The notes: generated from the sequence alone by a model not told the origin. Positions 1 to 5,441 are shown, counted from the first letter of the stretch. The stretch is DNA of 5,763 nucleotides from Nitrososphaerota archaeon (GCA_003135575.1 PLCG01000041.1:46043-51805); one strand, 5' to 3'. Numbers and translations are program-made.

Positions 1-59
1 CCGTAACCGTGAGTGCGAGAGCCGCGCTGCTTCCTGACCTTGCGTATCCGTGTCGGCAA
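1..59 (-). CDS. rpl15: Ribosomal protein uL15 (L15), N-terminal fragment cut by the window edge
   Basis: Only the first 19 codons and two further bases are inside the window; the gene runs off the low-coordinate end. Read from the TTG at 59-57, the peptide is (M)PTRIRKVRKQRGSRTHGY. This is the basic, arginine-rich N-terminal tail of archaeal/eukaryotic uL15, with the family's RGSRTHGxG signature. uL15 is a 50S protein whose extended N-terminus threads through 23S rRNA. It follows uL30, as in nearly all spc-type operons. TTG is chosen because an AGGAGG lies 10 nt upstream (75-70), no ATG occurs at this place in the frame, and the family sequence begins exactly here. Only one base separates it from the uL30 stop, so coupled translation is likely. 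Identity is secure despite the short length; the body of the protein cannot be judged. Confidence 0.9.
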   Translation of the reverse strand, partial: MPTRIRKVRKQRGSRTHGY

Positions 60-60
60 C

Positions 61-531
61 TCAGATCATCCTCCTGACGATCTCTGCGAGCTGCGGGTTT
101 TCCCCGAGGATGCCCCCCTCCCTGAACTGGCGGCGCGAGGAGCGCTTGAACCCTCCCTTGGGCGGAGAGAGGCCGAAGAACGGCTTCATCCCCTTGATCG
201 AGGAGAGCCTGTCGGTGTCCTCCGCCTTGATTATCGCCTGCGCCAAGTCCTCGTGAGTCTTGAACCCCATGGATTTCAATGCTTCATCGTCGAGCACCTT
301 CGAGTTGCTCACCCTCCCCTTGGACTTTAGGATGGCAGTGAGCAGCTCTGCGTCGATGGGAGCCCACGCGACGTAGTCCTTGCAAAGGCGGACGGACCCC
401 TTGGAGACGGGGTCGTCGCCGACTATCGAGGCGGAGAAGCGCTTCCCGAGGCCCAGCTGCACGAGGGTCTCCCTAGTCCCGCGTGGGACGTTTATCTGCC
501 CGTGCAAGTTCACGACTAGAAGTTTACCCAT
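61..531 (-). CDS. rpl30: Ribosomal protein uL30 (L30), archaeal long form
   Basis: This is a 156-residue 50S subunit protein of the archaeal/eukaryotic L30/L7 type, much longer than the roughly 60-residue bacterial L30. The N-terminal ferredoxin-like core is visible as LLVVNLHGQINVPRGTRETL (residues 4-23), followed by the LGLGKRFSASIV segment. The C-terminal extension carries the family signature PPKGGFKRSSRRQFREGG (about residues 123-140), close to the PPRGGFK..KxPxxxGGxLG pattern. I chose the ATG at 531-529 over an in-frame GTG at 543. The ATG is preceded by GGTGG (541-537), whereas the GTG has no binding site, and 156 residues fits the usual archaeal length of about 154. It lies 15 nt after uS5 and one base before uL15. 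Family assignment is secure; the start is slightly less so. Confidence 0.95.
   Translation of the reverse strand: MGKLLVVNLHGQINVPRGTRETLVQLGLGKRFSASIVGDDPVSKGSVRLCKDYVAWAPIDAELLTAILKSKGRVSNSKVLDDEALKSMGFKTHEDLAQAIIKAEDTDRLSSIKGMKPFFGLSPPKGGFKRSSRRQFREGGILGENPQLAEIVRRMI
70..75 (-). promoter_or_regulatory. Ribosome binding site for uL15
   Basis: AGGAGG on the minus strand lies 10 nt before the TTG start of uL15 and inside the last codons of uL30. It is a strong match to the archaeal 16S rRNA 3' end (anti-Shine-Dalgarno) and supports the non-ATG start. Confidence 0.75.
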
Positions 532-536
532 TCTCT

Positions 537-541
537 CCACC
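537..541 (-). promoter_or_regulatory. Ribosome binding site for uL30
   Basis: GGTGG, followed directly by AGAGA, lies about 5 nt before the ATG at 531-529. It decides in favour of this start over the GTG four codons upstream, which would itself overlap this site. Confidence 0.55.
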
Positions 542-546
542 ACATC

Positions 547-1182
547 TCATACGTTGAGCCCGTGCGACTTTGAGAACGCGTCGTAGACCGCGTTCGCGAG
601 CGAGGAGAGCGTGTTCGTGGAGCCGAACGTACGGACCCAGACGTCCTTGACGCCCGCGAGCGCCAGGAGGTTGGTCAGCGCAGGACCCGCGACCCTTCCG
701 AGAGAACGCGGACCGGGGAGCAGCTCGACCGTCACGCTACCCGCCTTGCCCATGATCCTGTAGGGGACGGAGTGGTTCGTGCCGCACTTGCACTCCCAGC
801 TGCCGCAGCCGAGCTTGACTGGTATGATGTTGAGCAGTGCGTCGTTGGTGGCCTTGTCGATCGCGGACTTCATCTGGGCCGCCTTGCCCTTGCCTACGCC
901 GAACCAGCCGTTGCCGTTCCCGACTGCTACGACCGCGCCGAAGCGGGTCAGCTCGCCGGCGTCGGTCTGCTTTTGCACTATGCCGACGTAGACTACCTCC
1001 GAGGAGAGGTCAGGGACGAGTTTCTTCACCATCTCTGGCTCGCGGATCTTCCACCCCTGCTGGAATATCTCCTCCAGGGAAGTGATCTTCCCCTCCGACA
1101 CCATCGTGCCGAGCTTGGTGCGCGGTACCCAAGGTATCTGCTTCTCTTCCTCGCGCCTGCGATAGCGTCCGCCTTGTGACAT
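547..1182 (-). CDS. rps5: Ribosomal protein uS5 (S5)
   Basis: This is a 211-residue 30S protein of the archaeal/eukaryotic S5/S2 type. uS5 lies near the mRNA entry channel and helps decoding accuracy. A basic N-terminus (residues 7-22) leads into the double-stranded-RNA-binding S5 N-terminal domain, with VVYVGIVQKQTDAGELTRFG at about 63-82 and the glycine loop VGNGNGWFGVGKGKA at 87-101. An archaeal-type insert follows with cysteines 126, 131 and 133 in CGSWECKC and His137. The C-terminal domain contains the conserved VELLPGPRSLGRVAGPAL segment (152-169) and AGVKDVWVRTFGS (176-188). The ATG at 1182-1180 has GTGAT 8 nt upstream and gives the expected length. It starts 9 nt after uL18 and ends 15 nt before uL30. 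Nothing is broken or missing. Confidence 0.97.
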   Translation of the reverse strand: MSQGGRYRRREEEKQIPWVPRTKLGTMVSEGKITSLEEIFQQGWKIREPEMVKKLVPDLSSEVVYVGIVQKQTDAGELTRFGAVVAVGNGNGWFGVGKGKAAQMKSAIDKATNDALLNIIPVKLGCGSWECKCGTNHSVPYRIMGKAGSVTVELLPGPRSLGRVAGPALTNLLALAGVKDVWVRTFGSTNTLSSLANAVYDAFSKSHGLNV

Positions 1183-1190
1183 TCTAAACT

Positions 1191-1195
1191 ATCAC
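1191..1195 (-). promoter_or_regulatory. Ribosome binding site for uS5, overlapping the uL18 stop codon
   Basis: GTGAT matches the 3' half of the archaeal GGAGGTGAT Shine-Dalgarno consensus and lies 8 nt before the uS5 ATG. The TGA stop of uL18 (1194-1192) lies inside it, so a ribosome ending uL18 sits on the binding site for the next gene. Confidence 0.55.
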
Positions 1196-1785
1196 TTTGC
1201 TCCCTTCAAGATGGCCTGCTTAAGCGCGCTGGTGTTCTCGGCGTAGTCCTCCGGCTTGAATCCCGACTTTAGGAGCCCGGAGAACGTCCTCGAGTACTTC
1301 TCCTTGTTCTCGGCGAGCAGGGACTTCGCGTATTCCGCGGTCACCTTCCCGCTGATGCTGTCCGCTGAGGGGGCGGCGTCGTCTGACATCGGGACGTCCA
1401 CGCCGGCGTCCTTCACTCCCTTTACGAGCGCCGAGACGCGAGAGCCGCTGACGAACAGCGAGAGACCGTTGTAGAGGTAGGCCTGCTCCACGCCGTTCTC
1501 CTTGGCCTTCTTCCCTGCGAGGAGCCCTAGGAGGTAGCACGCGGGCACTGACTTTGGCGACCCTTTCCACCCGAACTTCTTGAGGTTCCTGGAGTGGGCC
1601 GAGGAGAGCACCTTGTCGCCCTCCGTCGCGGGCTTGATGAACTGGACCGAGACGTTCTTCGAGGAGACCCTCACAGCTAGGAGGGGGACCGAGGAGGTGA
1701 TCATCTTCTTCCGGGCCCGGTAGTCGGTGGCGCCCATCCTCCTGCGCCTGTAGATCGGGACGTACGCGTGTTTTGTGCCAGCCAT
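1192..1785 (-). CDS. rpl18: Ribosomal protein uL18 (L18), archaeal long form
   Basis: This is a 197-residue 50S protein that binds 5S rRNA together with uL5 in the central protuberance. It is the long archaeal/eukaryotic (L18/L5e) form rather than the roughly 120-residue bacterial one. The family N-terminal signature is present as YRRRRMGATDYRARKKMI (residues 12-29). The core motif FGWKGSPKSVPACYLLGLLA (71-90) and GSRVSALVKGVKDAGVDVP (114-132) follow. The C-terminal helical region (about 145-197) is typical of archaeal members. The ATG at 1785-1783 is the only sensible start, 9 nt after the eL19 stop. Its upstream GGGAT (1795-1791) is only a weak ribosome binding site, so it may depend on coupling with eL19. 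It precedes uS5 by 9 nt. Confidence 0.97.
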   Translation of the reverse strand: MAGTKHAYVPIYRRRRMGATDYRARKKMITSSVPLLAVRVSSKNVSVQFIKPATEGDKVLSSAHSRNLKKFGWKGSPKSVPACYLLGLLAGKKAKENGVEQAYLYNGLSLFVSGSRVSALVKGVKDAGVDVPMSDDAAPSADSISGKVTAEYAKSLLAENKEKYSRTFSGLLKSGFKPEDYAENTSALKQAILKGAK

Positions 1786-1794
1786 GTTCTATCC

Positions 1795-2226
1795 CTACTT
1801 CTTCGACTCCTTGATCTTCTCTAGGAGATGCCTGACGTCCTTGACCTGGCCTCCCTTTATCTGCCTGTAGAACTTCGTGTAGTTCTCCCTCGTGACTTCG
1901 TTCCTGTCGCGAGCGACCGTGAGCCTCCACCTGAGCGCCCTGACCTTGTTCACCCAAGCTCTCTTCTTGGGGCTGCGCGAGGTCAGCTTCCCCTTGAGCG
2001 AGCCCTGGTGCCTGATCTTGTGCTTGCGCCGCCTCTCCCTGAGCCTCCCTCTCGAGATGCCCTTCTCGGGCGCTACCTTGATGGCGCCGAGCCCGACGAG
2101 CCCGCGGATCGTGCTCCGGGTGATGGCGTCCTGGATGAAGTCTTCCGCCTCGGGGTCGAATCGTATCCGGTCCTCGCCCACTCCGAGGACGTCGGCAGCA
2201 AGGCGTCGCTTACTTCTCAGATTCAA
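1795..2226 (-). CDS. rpl19e: Ribosomal protein eL19 (L19e)
   Basis: This is a 143-residue, strongly basic 50S protein found only in archaea and eukaryotes, unrelated to bacterial L19. In archaeal and eukaryotic ribosomes it binds 23S rRNA and forms an inter-subunit contact. The N-terminal domain begins MNLRSKRRLAADVLGVGEDR, close to the family consensus, and continues through DAITRSTIRGLVGLGAI. The basic linker SRGRLRERRRKHKIRHQGS (58-76) and the helix around RAWVNKVRALRWRL (89-102) are characteristic. The start is TTG at 2226-2224. It is forced because an in-frame TGA lies three codons upstream, no ATG occurs anywhere in the frame, and the family homology begins here. The gene overlaps the 3' end of eL32 by 17 nt and ends 9 nt before uL18. 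The pair eL32-eL19 at this place is a mark of archaeal spc-type operons. Confidence 0.96.
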   Translation of the reverse strand: MNLRSKRRLAADVLGVGEDRIRFDPEAEDFIQDAITRSTIRGLVGLGAIKVAPEKGISRGRLRERRRKHKIRHQGSLKGKLTSRSPKKRAWVNKVRALRWRLTVARDRNEVTRENYTKFYRQIKGGQVKDVRHLLEKIKESKK

Positions 2227-2662
2227 TCGATCTCAACCTCGTCGGGTTCAGGACTCGGAGCCCCAGCTCGGACGCCCTCTTCAGTATCTCCGCGCGCTTC
2301 CTCGCGCCGACACGCCTCCCAATCCTCACGGCGTCCGTCTCAGGGATGAGCTCGTCGAGCTGGGAAGGGTTGTGAACGAGAACGTCCACGCGTCCGCTCG
2401 GGTGGTAGCCGCGCGCCTTGGCGGGCCCGCCGTAACCGATCTTGACGCGCTTTGGGTATCCCTTGAACGACTTGCGCACCTTGTTGTCGAGGCCCTTTGG
2501 CTTTCTCCACTCCGGGTGGAGCCTGACATACCTCCAGCTCTCGGGGCGGACGAACTTCGGCCTCGCCTCCGCTATGCTCCTCCTCAGCTCGAGTAGTTCG
2601 TGGAGCTCTTTGCGCGCCGAAGTGGCCTTGGTGCTTTGCTTTGTCGTTGCCATTGTTAACAT
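2210..2662 (-). CDS. rpl32e: Ribosomal protein eL32 (L32e)
   Basis: This is a 150-residue basic protein of the 50S subunit, present only in archaea and eukaryotes and not related to bacterial L32. The conserved block begins at about residue 34 with RPKFVRPESWRYVRLHPEWR, then KPKGLDNKVRKSFKGYPKRV (54-73), the glycine-rich GYGGPAKARGYHPSG (77-90) and the C-terminal DAVRIGRRVGARKRAEILKRA (110-130) ending ELGLRVLNP. The first 33 residues are a less conserved, charged lead-in. The ATG at 2662-2660 overlaps the last base of the uL6 stop (TGATG) and has AGAGG 5 nt upstream. A second in-frame ATG three codons later (2653) has a poorly spaced site. The 3' end overlaps eL19 by 17 nt. Confidence 0.95.
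   Translation of the reverse strand: MLTMATTKQSTKATSARKELHELLELRRSIAEARPKFVRPESWRYVRLHPEWRKPKGLDNKVRKSFKGYPKRVKIGYGGPAKARGYHPSGRVDVLVHNPSQLDELIPETDAVRIGRRVGARKRAEILKRASELGLRVLNPTRLRSIESEK
2235..2240 (-). promoter_or_regulatory. Ribosome binding site for eL19
   Basis: GAGGTT lies 8 nt before the TTG start of eL19, within the eL32 coding sequence. It supports the unusual TTG start and overlap. Confidence 0.5.
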
Positions 2663-3240
2663 CAGTTCCTCTTCTTCTCGTACACGTAGATGCCGTCAAG
2701 GAAGATGCGCTGGTCCTTGCGCTTTATCCTCGTGGCCTGCTCTATGTTCGCTGCAGTCTGCCCGATTGTCTCCAGCGAGGCTCCTTTTATTATTATGTCG
2801 TCCCCTTCTGTCGAGACCTTGAGACCCGGAAGAATCTTCGCGAGCCTCGGCGACCTCTCGCCCATGAAGTTCTCCACCACCACTTTGTCGTCCTTGATCT
2901 TTACGGTCACAGGGAAGTGGGCGAAGACCACCTTCATCTTGTACTCGTAGCCCTTTGTGACCCCGTGGATCATCCCCCTGACTATGGAGGAGACGGTGTT
3001 CGCGGAGATCACATCCTTCTTCTTCCCCGTGAACGGCTTGATCGTGACCTGGCTCCCCTTGACCTCGACGTCGACCGGGATCCTCTGGAAGACCTTGTTG
3101 GCGCTGCCGTTTGGCCCTTTCATGACCAGCGTCCGGCCGGTCACGCTCGCGGTCACACCGTCAGGGAGCTCGAGCTTCCTTATCCCGTCCTCGAGCCTCT
3201 TCGCGGCCTTGTCGGCCACGCTGTGGGTGCTAGTAGACAT
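2662..3240 (-). CDS. rpl6: Ribosomal protein uL6 (L6)
   Basis: This is a 192-residue 50S protein with two alpha-L domains that binds 23S rRNA near the sarcin-ricin loop and factor-binding site. Domain 1 starts around LELPDGVTASVTGRTLVMKG (residues 23-42) and ends with the archaeal signature GMIHGVTKGYEYKMKVVFAH (89-108). Domain 2 contains VENFMGERSPRLAKI (122-136) and the strongly conserved GQTAANIEQATRIKRKDQRI (160-179), then FLDGIYVYEK. About 22 residues precede the conserved core, somewhat more than in many archaeal uL6 proteins. The ATG at 3240-3238 has GGAGG 10 nt upstream and lies 11 nt inside the uS8 gene. A short AT-only patch (2796-2785) encodes three consecutive ATA codons in an otherwise GC-rich gene. 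Confidence 0.97.
   Translation of the reverse strand: MSTSTHSVADKAAKRLEDGIRKLELPDGVTASVTGRTLVMKGPNGSANKVFQRIPVDVEVKGSQVTIKPFTGKKKDVISANTVSSIVRGMIHGVTKGYEYKMKVVFAHFPVTVKIKDDKVVVENFMGERSPRLAKILPGLKVSTEGDDIIIKGASLETIGQTAANIEQATRIKRKDQRIFLDGIYVYEKKRN
2668..2672 (-). promoter_or_regulatory. Ribosome binding site for eL32
   Basis: AGAGG lies 5 nt before the ATG at 2662 and 14 nt before the ATG at 2653, so it favours the upstream start. Confidence 0.5.
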
Positions 3241-3622
3241 ATCCTAGAAGCCTCCCGCCCAAGTTCTGCTCAAGGGCCTCGGTGTGCGAAAGTACTCCCT
3301 TCGATGTGGAGACGACCAGCATCCCCACGCCGACCGCCGGGAGGTATCTGGCCTCCCACTTTTGGTATTCCCTCGCCTTGATCGGGAAACGCGGGGACAC
3401 TGCTCCGCAGCTGTTTATCCTTCCGAGCAGCTGGACTCGCAGCTTGCCCGTCACTCCGTCGTCGATGAGCTCGAACTCGCCGATGTATCTCCTCTTCTGG
3501 AGCACGCGCATTACCTCGCTCGCGAGCTTGGAGGCTGGGATGACGACGCACTCCTTCTTGTGCCTCATCTCCGAGTTCTGCAGCGAGATGAAGAGGTTCG
3601 CGAGTATGTTTGTTACTGGCAT
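3230..3622 (-). CDS. rps8: Ribosomal protein uS8 (S8)
   Basis: This is a 130-residue 30S protein, exactly the usual archaeal length. uS8 binds the central domain of 16S rRNA early in 30S assembly; in E. coli it also represses the spc operon, but whether archaeal S8 does so here cannot be seen. Conserved parts are LANLFISLQNSE (7-18) and the archaeal C-terminal half: LLGRINSCGAVSPRFPIKAR (65-84), EYQKWEARYLPA (85-96), the STSKGVLSH loop (105-113; the counterpart of the STSxG motif) and the GGRLLGYVY end. The ATG at 3622-3620 has GTGAT 9 nt upstream. It begins 18 nt after uS14, and its end overlaps uL6 by 11 nt. Confidence 0.97.
   Translation of the reverse strand: MPVTNILANLFISLQNSEMRHKKECVVIPASKLASEVMRVLQKRRYIGEFELIDDGVTGKLRVQLLGRINSCGAVSPRFPIKAREYQKWEARYLPAVGVGMLVVSTSKGVLSHTEALEQNLGGRLLGYVY
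3251..3255 (-). promoter_or_regulatory. Ribosome binding site for uL6
   Basis: GGAGG lies 10 nt before the uL6 ATG, inside the end of uS8. It supports the start that overlaps uS8 by 11 nt. Confidence 0.6.
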
Positions 3623-3631
3623 TTCTCTCCC

Positions 3632-3636
3632 ATCAC
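3632..3636 (-). promoter_or_regulatory. Ribosome binding site for uS8
   Basis: GTGAT lies 9 nt before the uS8 ATG within the 18-nt uS14-uS8 gap. A GGGAG closer to the start (spacing 4 nt) is the alternative. Confidence 0.45.
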
Positions 3637-3640
3637 TCTC

Positions 3641-3802
3641 TCAGTCGTACTTCCTGAATCCGAGCTTCTCCGCGACCTCTCTAAAACACTGCCTGCAGAG
3701 GAGGAGGTCGTAGCTCCGAATGACGGCCCCGTACTGCCCGCACCTGCGGCAATACCTGGTCGACTTGCCGTACTTTCTCACCTTAGGATGTCTTTCCTTC
3801 AC
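3641..3802 (-). CDS. rps14: Ribosomal protein uS14 (S14), zinc-binding type
   Basis: This is a 53-residue 30S head protein. It has the complete zinc-ribbon pattern C18-x2-C21-x14-C36-x2-C39, with the archaeal signature YCRRCGQYGAVIRSYDLLLC followed by RQCFREVAEKLGFRKYD. The start is GTG at 3802-3800. GAGGT lies 9 nt upstream (3816-3812), the homology begins here, and the resulting length fits archaeal S14 (about 50-56). A longer open frame continues upstream, but there it only shadows uL5 and has no homology. The start overlaps the uL5 stop in a GTGA (4-nt overlap), so coupled translation with uL5 is likely. The next gene, uS8, follows after 18 nt. Position between uL5 and uS8 is the universal one. 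Confidence 0.96.
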   Translation of the reverse strand: MKERHPKVRKYGKSTRYCRRCGQYGAVIRSYDLLLCRQCFREVAEKLGFRKYD

Positions 3803-4344
3803 TCTATGGTTACCTCGAATTCGCGCTTGAAGTACTCCATCGCCTCGTCCTTGGTGACGACGTGGCTCTTTCCGACGCCCGATGACTTGCGGGACCTCCT
3901 CGAGACCCTGTAGCCCGGCCGTTCCAGGAGGACGGAGACGTTCATGCCCCAGATGCCTATCTCTGGGTCGTATCGGATGCCAGGGATCTCGATGTGCTCC
4001 TTGAGCCCGAACGAGACGCTTCCCCTGTCGTCGAAGGAGGAGGAGTTCATCTTCTTCTCCCTCGCGATGAGGAGCCTGTTGGCGAGGTCCTTGCACTTTT
4101 CCTGCCCGCGCATGGTGACGATGAGGCCGATAGGCTCGCCCTGATGAGTACCAAAGTCGCGGATGGACTTTTTCGCCTTGCGGGTCGCCGGCTTTTGGGC
4201 GGTTATCTGCTCGAGGACCTTCCTCGCCCTCTCGACCGCCTCACCCGACTTGCCCACCCCGATGTTCACTACTACCTTCCCGATCGAAATCTTGCGCATG
4301 TCGCCGACTTCGGCGGAATGCTTTGCTGATGGCTTGGCCATCAT
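3799..4344 (-). CDS. rpl5: Ribosomal protein uL5 (L5)
   Basis: This is a 181-residue 50S protein that binds 5S rRNA and, with uL18, forms part of the central protuberance, contacting P-site tRNA. Conserved segments are MRKISIGKVVVNIGVGKSGE (16-35), LEQITAQKPATRKAKKSIRD (44-63), then FGTHQGEPIGLIVTMRG, and SFGLKEHIEIPGIRYDPEIG (111-130) followed by IWGMNVSVLLERPGYRV. The start is ambiguous by one codon. ATGATG occurs at 4344-4339, and the first ATG overlaps the eS4 stop in an ATGA. GGAGGT (4362-4357) is 12 nt from the first ATG, while AGGTCA (4354-4349) is better spaced for the second. The frame is open much further upstream, but that part is the shadow of eS4. The 3' end overlaps uS14 by 4 nt. 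Confidence 0.96.
   Translation of the reverse strand: MMAKPSAKHSAEVGDMRKISIGKVVVNIGVGKSGEAVERARKVLEQITAQKPATRKAKKSIRDFGTHQGEPIGLIVTMRGQEKCKDLANRLLIAREKKMNSSSFDDRGSVSFGLKEHIEIPGIRYDPEIGIWGMNVSVLLERPGYRVSRRSRKSSGVGKSHVVTKDEAMEYFKREFEVTIE
3812..3816 (-). promoter_or_regulatory. Ribosome binding site for uS14
   Basis: GAGGT lies 9 nt before the GTG start of uS14, within the final codons of uL5. It supports the GTG start over the next in-frame GTG, which would give only 46 residues. Confidence 0.55.
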
Positions 4345-5066
4345 GCCTTGACCTGGACCTCCATCGCCGGCTTGTCCGTCCCCACAGCGAAGATCATCCT
4401 CTCGGGCAGCTCCGTCTCTCCGCTGGGGAGCGAGAGAGATATCATCTTCTCGCGGGAGCTCGTGCCTTTCTTCACGCTGATTATCCTGCCTACCTGTCCT
4501 GCCCTCTCGCCTGAGACCACCAGAGCGCTGGCGCCCTTCGCCAACTTCAGGATATCCATCGCGGACTGCTTGGGCACCTTCATGACCACTGTGTCTCCGC
4601 ACTGCGCGGAGAGCTTGTCGTCGAGCAGCGAGCGCCCGTCATGGAAGCCGAACTGGATGTGGCCTCCTGTTATCTTGACCTTCGACTTTACGCGGCAGAG
4701 CTTGACACCCGCCTCCGTCGAGACGATGTCCAGCGGGACCAGGCCGTCCGGCGAAGGCACAAGCCTGTACGCCTTGTTCTCCTTCGGGATGCTCACCACG
4801 TCGAAGAGGCCTACCGCGAACCCTGGGTCGTGCCTGGCGACGCCGTCGACGAGCACCTCGCCGCGGGTGAGGACCTGCATCGTCTCCTTCTGGGTCGCGA
4901 CCATGCCTAGGAGGTCGCGGAGCACCACCGCTAGGGGGTAGGCCTTGTCGATGGGGTGGCTACCGGGGCTCGGCTTAGTCACGAACCTGGCCGCCTTGCG
5001 GGCGATGTCCCACGACTTTGGCGCAGAGATGCGCTTCATCTTTCCTCTTCCGCTCTTCTTGCCCAA
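4341..5066 (-). CDS. rps4e: Ribosomal protein eS4 (S4e)
   Basis: This is a 241-residue 30S protein present only in archaea and eukaryotes; its length is normal for archaea. The N-terminus MGKKSGRGKMKRISAPKSW matches the family start (MGKKG...LKRLxAPxxW). An S4-type RNA-binding domain covers about residues 43-93, including LRDLLGMVATQKETMQVLTR and GEVLVDGVARHDPGFAVGLFD. A central eS4 domain with KITGGHIQFGFHDGRSLL (131-148) follows, then a KOW motif near 177-200 (AKGASALVVSGERAGQVGRI). The start is TTG at 5066-5064. A strong GGAGGAG is 9 nt upstream, and using the first ATG at codon 10 would remove the conserved N-terminus. It starts 3 nt after uL24 and overlaps uL5 by 4 nt. Confidence 0.97.
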   Translation of the reverse strand: MGKKSGRGKMKRISAPKSWDIARKAARFVTKPSPGSHPIDKAYPLAVVLRDLLGMVATQKETMQVLTRGEVLVDGVARHDPGFAVGLFDVVSIPKENKAYRLVPSPDGLVPLDIVSTEAGVKLCRVKSKVKITGGHIQFGFHDGRSLLDDKLSAQCGDTVVMKVPKQSAMDILKLAKGASALVVSGERAGQVGRIISVKKGTSSREKMISLSLPSGETELPERMIFAVGTDKPAMEVQVKA

Positions 5067-5069
5067 GTT

Positions 5070-5420
5070 CTAGCTCTCCTCCTCGCTCGTCTTCTTCTTG
5101 GGGGCGGCCTTCGGCTCCTCAGACGCCAGCTCCCTCTCTAGGCGCTGCTTCCTGAGCTTGTCGTCCAGGTTCAGGTTGGTTATCACTACTTTAGAGGCGT
5201 CGATGGGCACAGGGCTTGTCTTCCCGCCCGCGATCTTCTCGCGAGTCACGCCCTCGACGAAGAGCTTGCCGAGCTTGGTGTCTACGCCGGTGATCTTCCC
5301 CTCGATCCCCTTGAAGCCTCCGCGGACTATCTTGACTCCGTCTCCCTTGATGGGCCTTATCGCCGTGCGGCCGTGCTTGTCGCGAAGTTCCTCGGACAAG
5401 GCTGAACCGAATTTCTTCAT
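5070..5420 (-). CDS. rpl24: Ribosomal protein uL24 (L24), short N-terminus
   Basis: This is a 116-residue 50S protein that initiates 23S rRNA folding and sits near the polypeptide exit. A KOW motif spans about residues 24-51 (IKGDGVKIVRGGFKGIEGKI then TGVDTKLG). The segment GSALSEELRDKHGRTAIRP (5-23) and the later VVITNLNLDDKLRKQRLE (78-95) match archaeal uL24. The last 20 residues are a low-complexity Lys/Glu/Ala/Pro tail. Archaeal relatives normally have roughly 15-20 residues before the GSAL/SAHL segment. Here they are absent, because an in-frame TGA lies eight codons before the ATG at 5420-5418, with no other start codon between. The binding site is modest: AGGAG at 5437-5433, 12 nt from the start. 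It follows uL14 after 21 nt and precedes eS4 by 3 nt. Confidence 0.95.
   Translation of the reverse strand: MKKFGSALSEELRDKHGRTAIRPIKGDGVKIVRGGFKGIEGKITGVDTKLGKLFVEGVTREKIAGGKTSPVPIDASKVVITNLNLDDKLRKQRLERELASEEPKAAPKKKTSEEES
5076..5082 (-). promoter_or_regulatory. Ribosome binding site for eS4
   Basis: GGAGGAG lies 9 nt before the TTG start of eS4, within the last glutamate codons of uL24. It supports TTG over the ATG nine codons later. Confidence 0.65.
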
Positions 5421-5441
5421 TTGATTATCATTCTCCTTTTC

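Noticed and set aside
771..807. Cysteine cluster CGSWECKC with a nearby histidine in uS5 as a possible new metal site.
   Set aside because: As I recall, archaeal uS5 proteins commonly carry this CGSWECxC segment, so it looks like a family feature and not something specific to this genome.
1220..1957. A 245-codon minus-strand frame overlapping uL18 and the end of eL19.
   Set aside because: It is the alternative frame of uL18/eL19, rich in Arg, Gly, Glu and Gln, with no domain; the uL18 and eL19 frames match their families completely.
1892..2596. A 234-codon plus-strand open frame opposite eL19 and eL32.
   Set aside because: It is a shadow of the real genes: Ser/Arg/Leu-rich, with no family similarity and no independent support.
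2641..3381. A 246-codon plus-strand open frame opposite uL6 and uS8.
   Set aside because: It is antisense to two certain ribosomal protein genes, its translation is low-complexity (Leu, Arg, Asp, His, Pro) with no recognisable domain, and such frames are expected opposite GC-rich genes.
3284..3913. A 209-codon plus-strand open frame opposite uS8, uS14 and uL5.
   Set aside because: It crosses three real minus-strand genes and has no recognisable motif; it is best explained by GC-rich codon composition.
3803..4096. Upstream extension of the uS14 frame to an ATG at 4096.
   Set aside because: The extension lies wholly within uL5 in another frame and has no homology. The GTG at 3802, with GAGGT upstream, gives a normal-length uS14.
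4345..4602. Upstream extension of the uL5 frame.
   Set aside because: It overlaps the C-terminal third of eS4 in another frame and does not resemble uL5; ATGATG at 4344-4339 is the natural start.
5417..5431. A four-codon ATG-ATA-ATC-AAA-TGA frame just before uL24, sharing the AGGAG.
   Set aside because: The AGGAG is only about 1-2 nt from this ATG, too close for initiation, and such short frames arise by chance; I do not call it a leader peptide.
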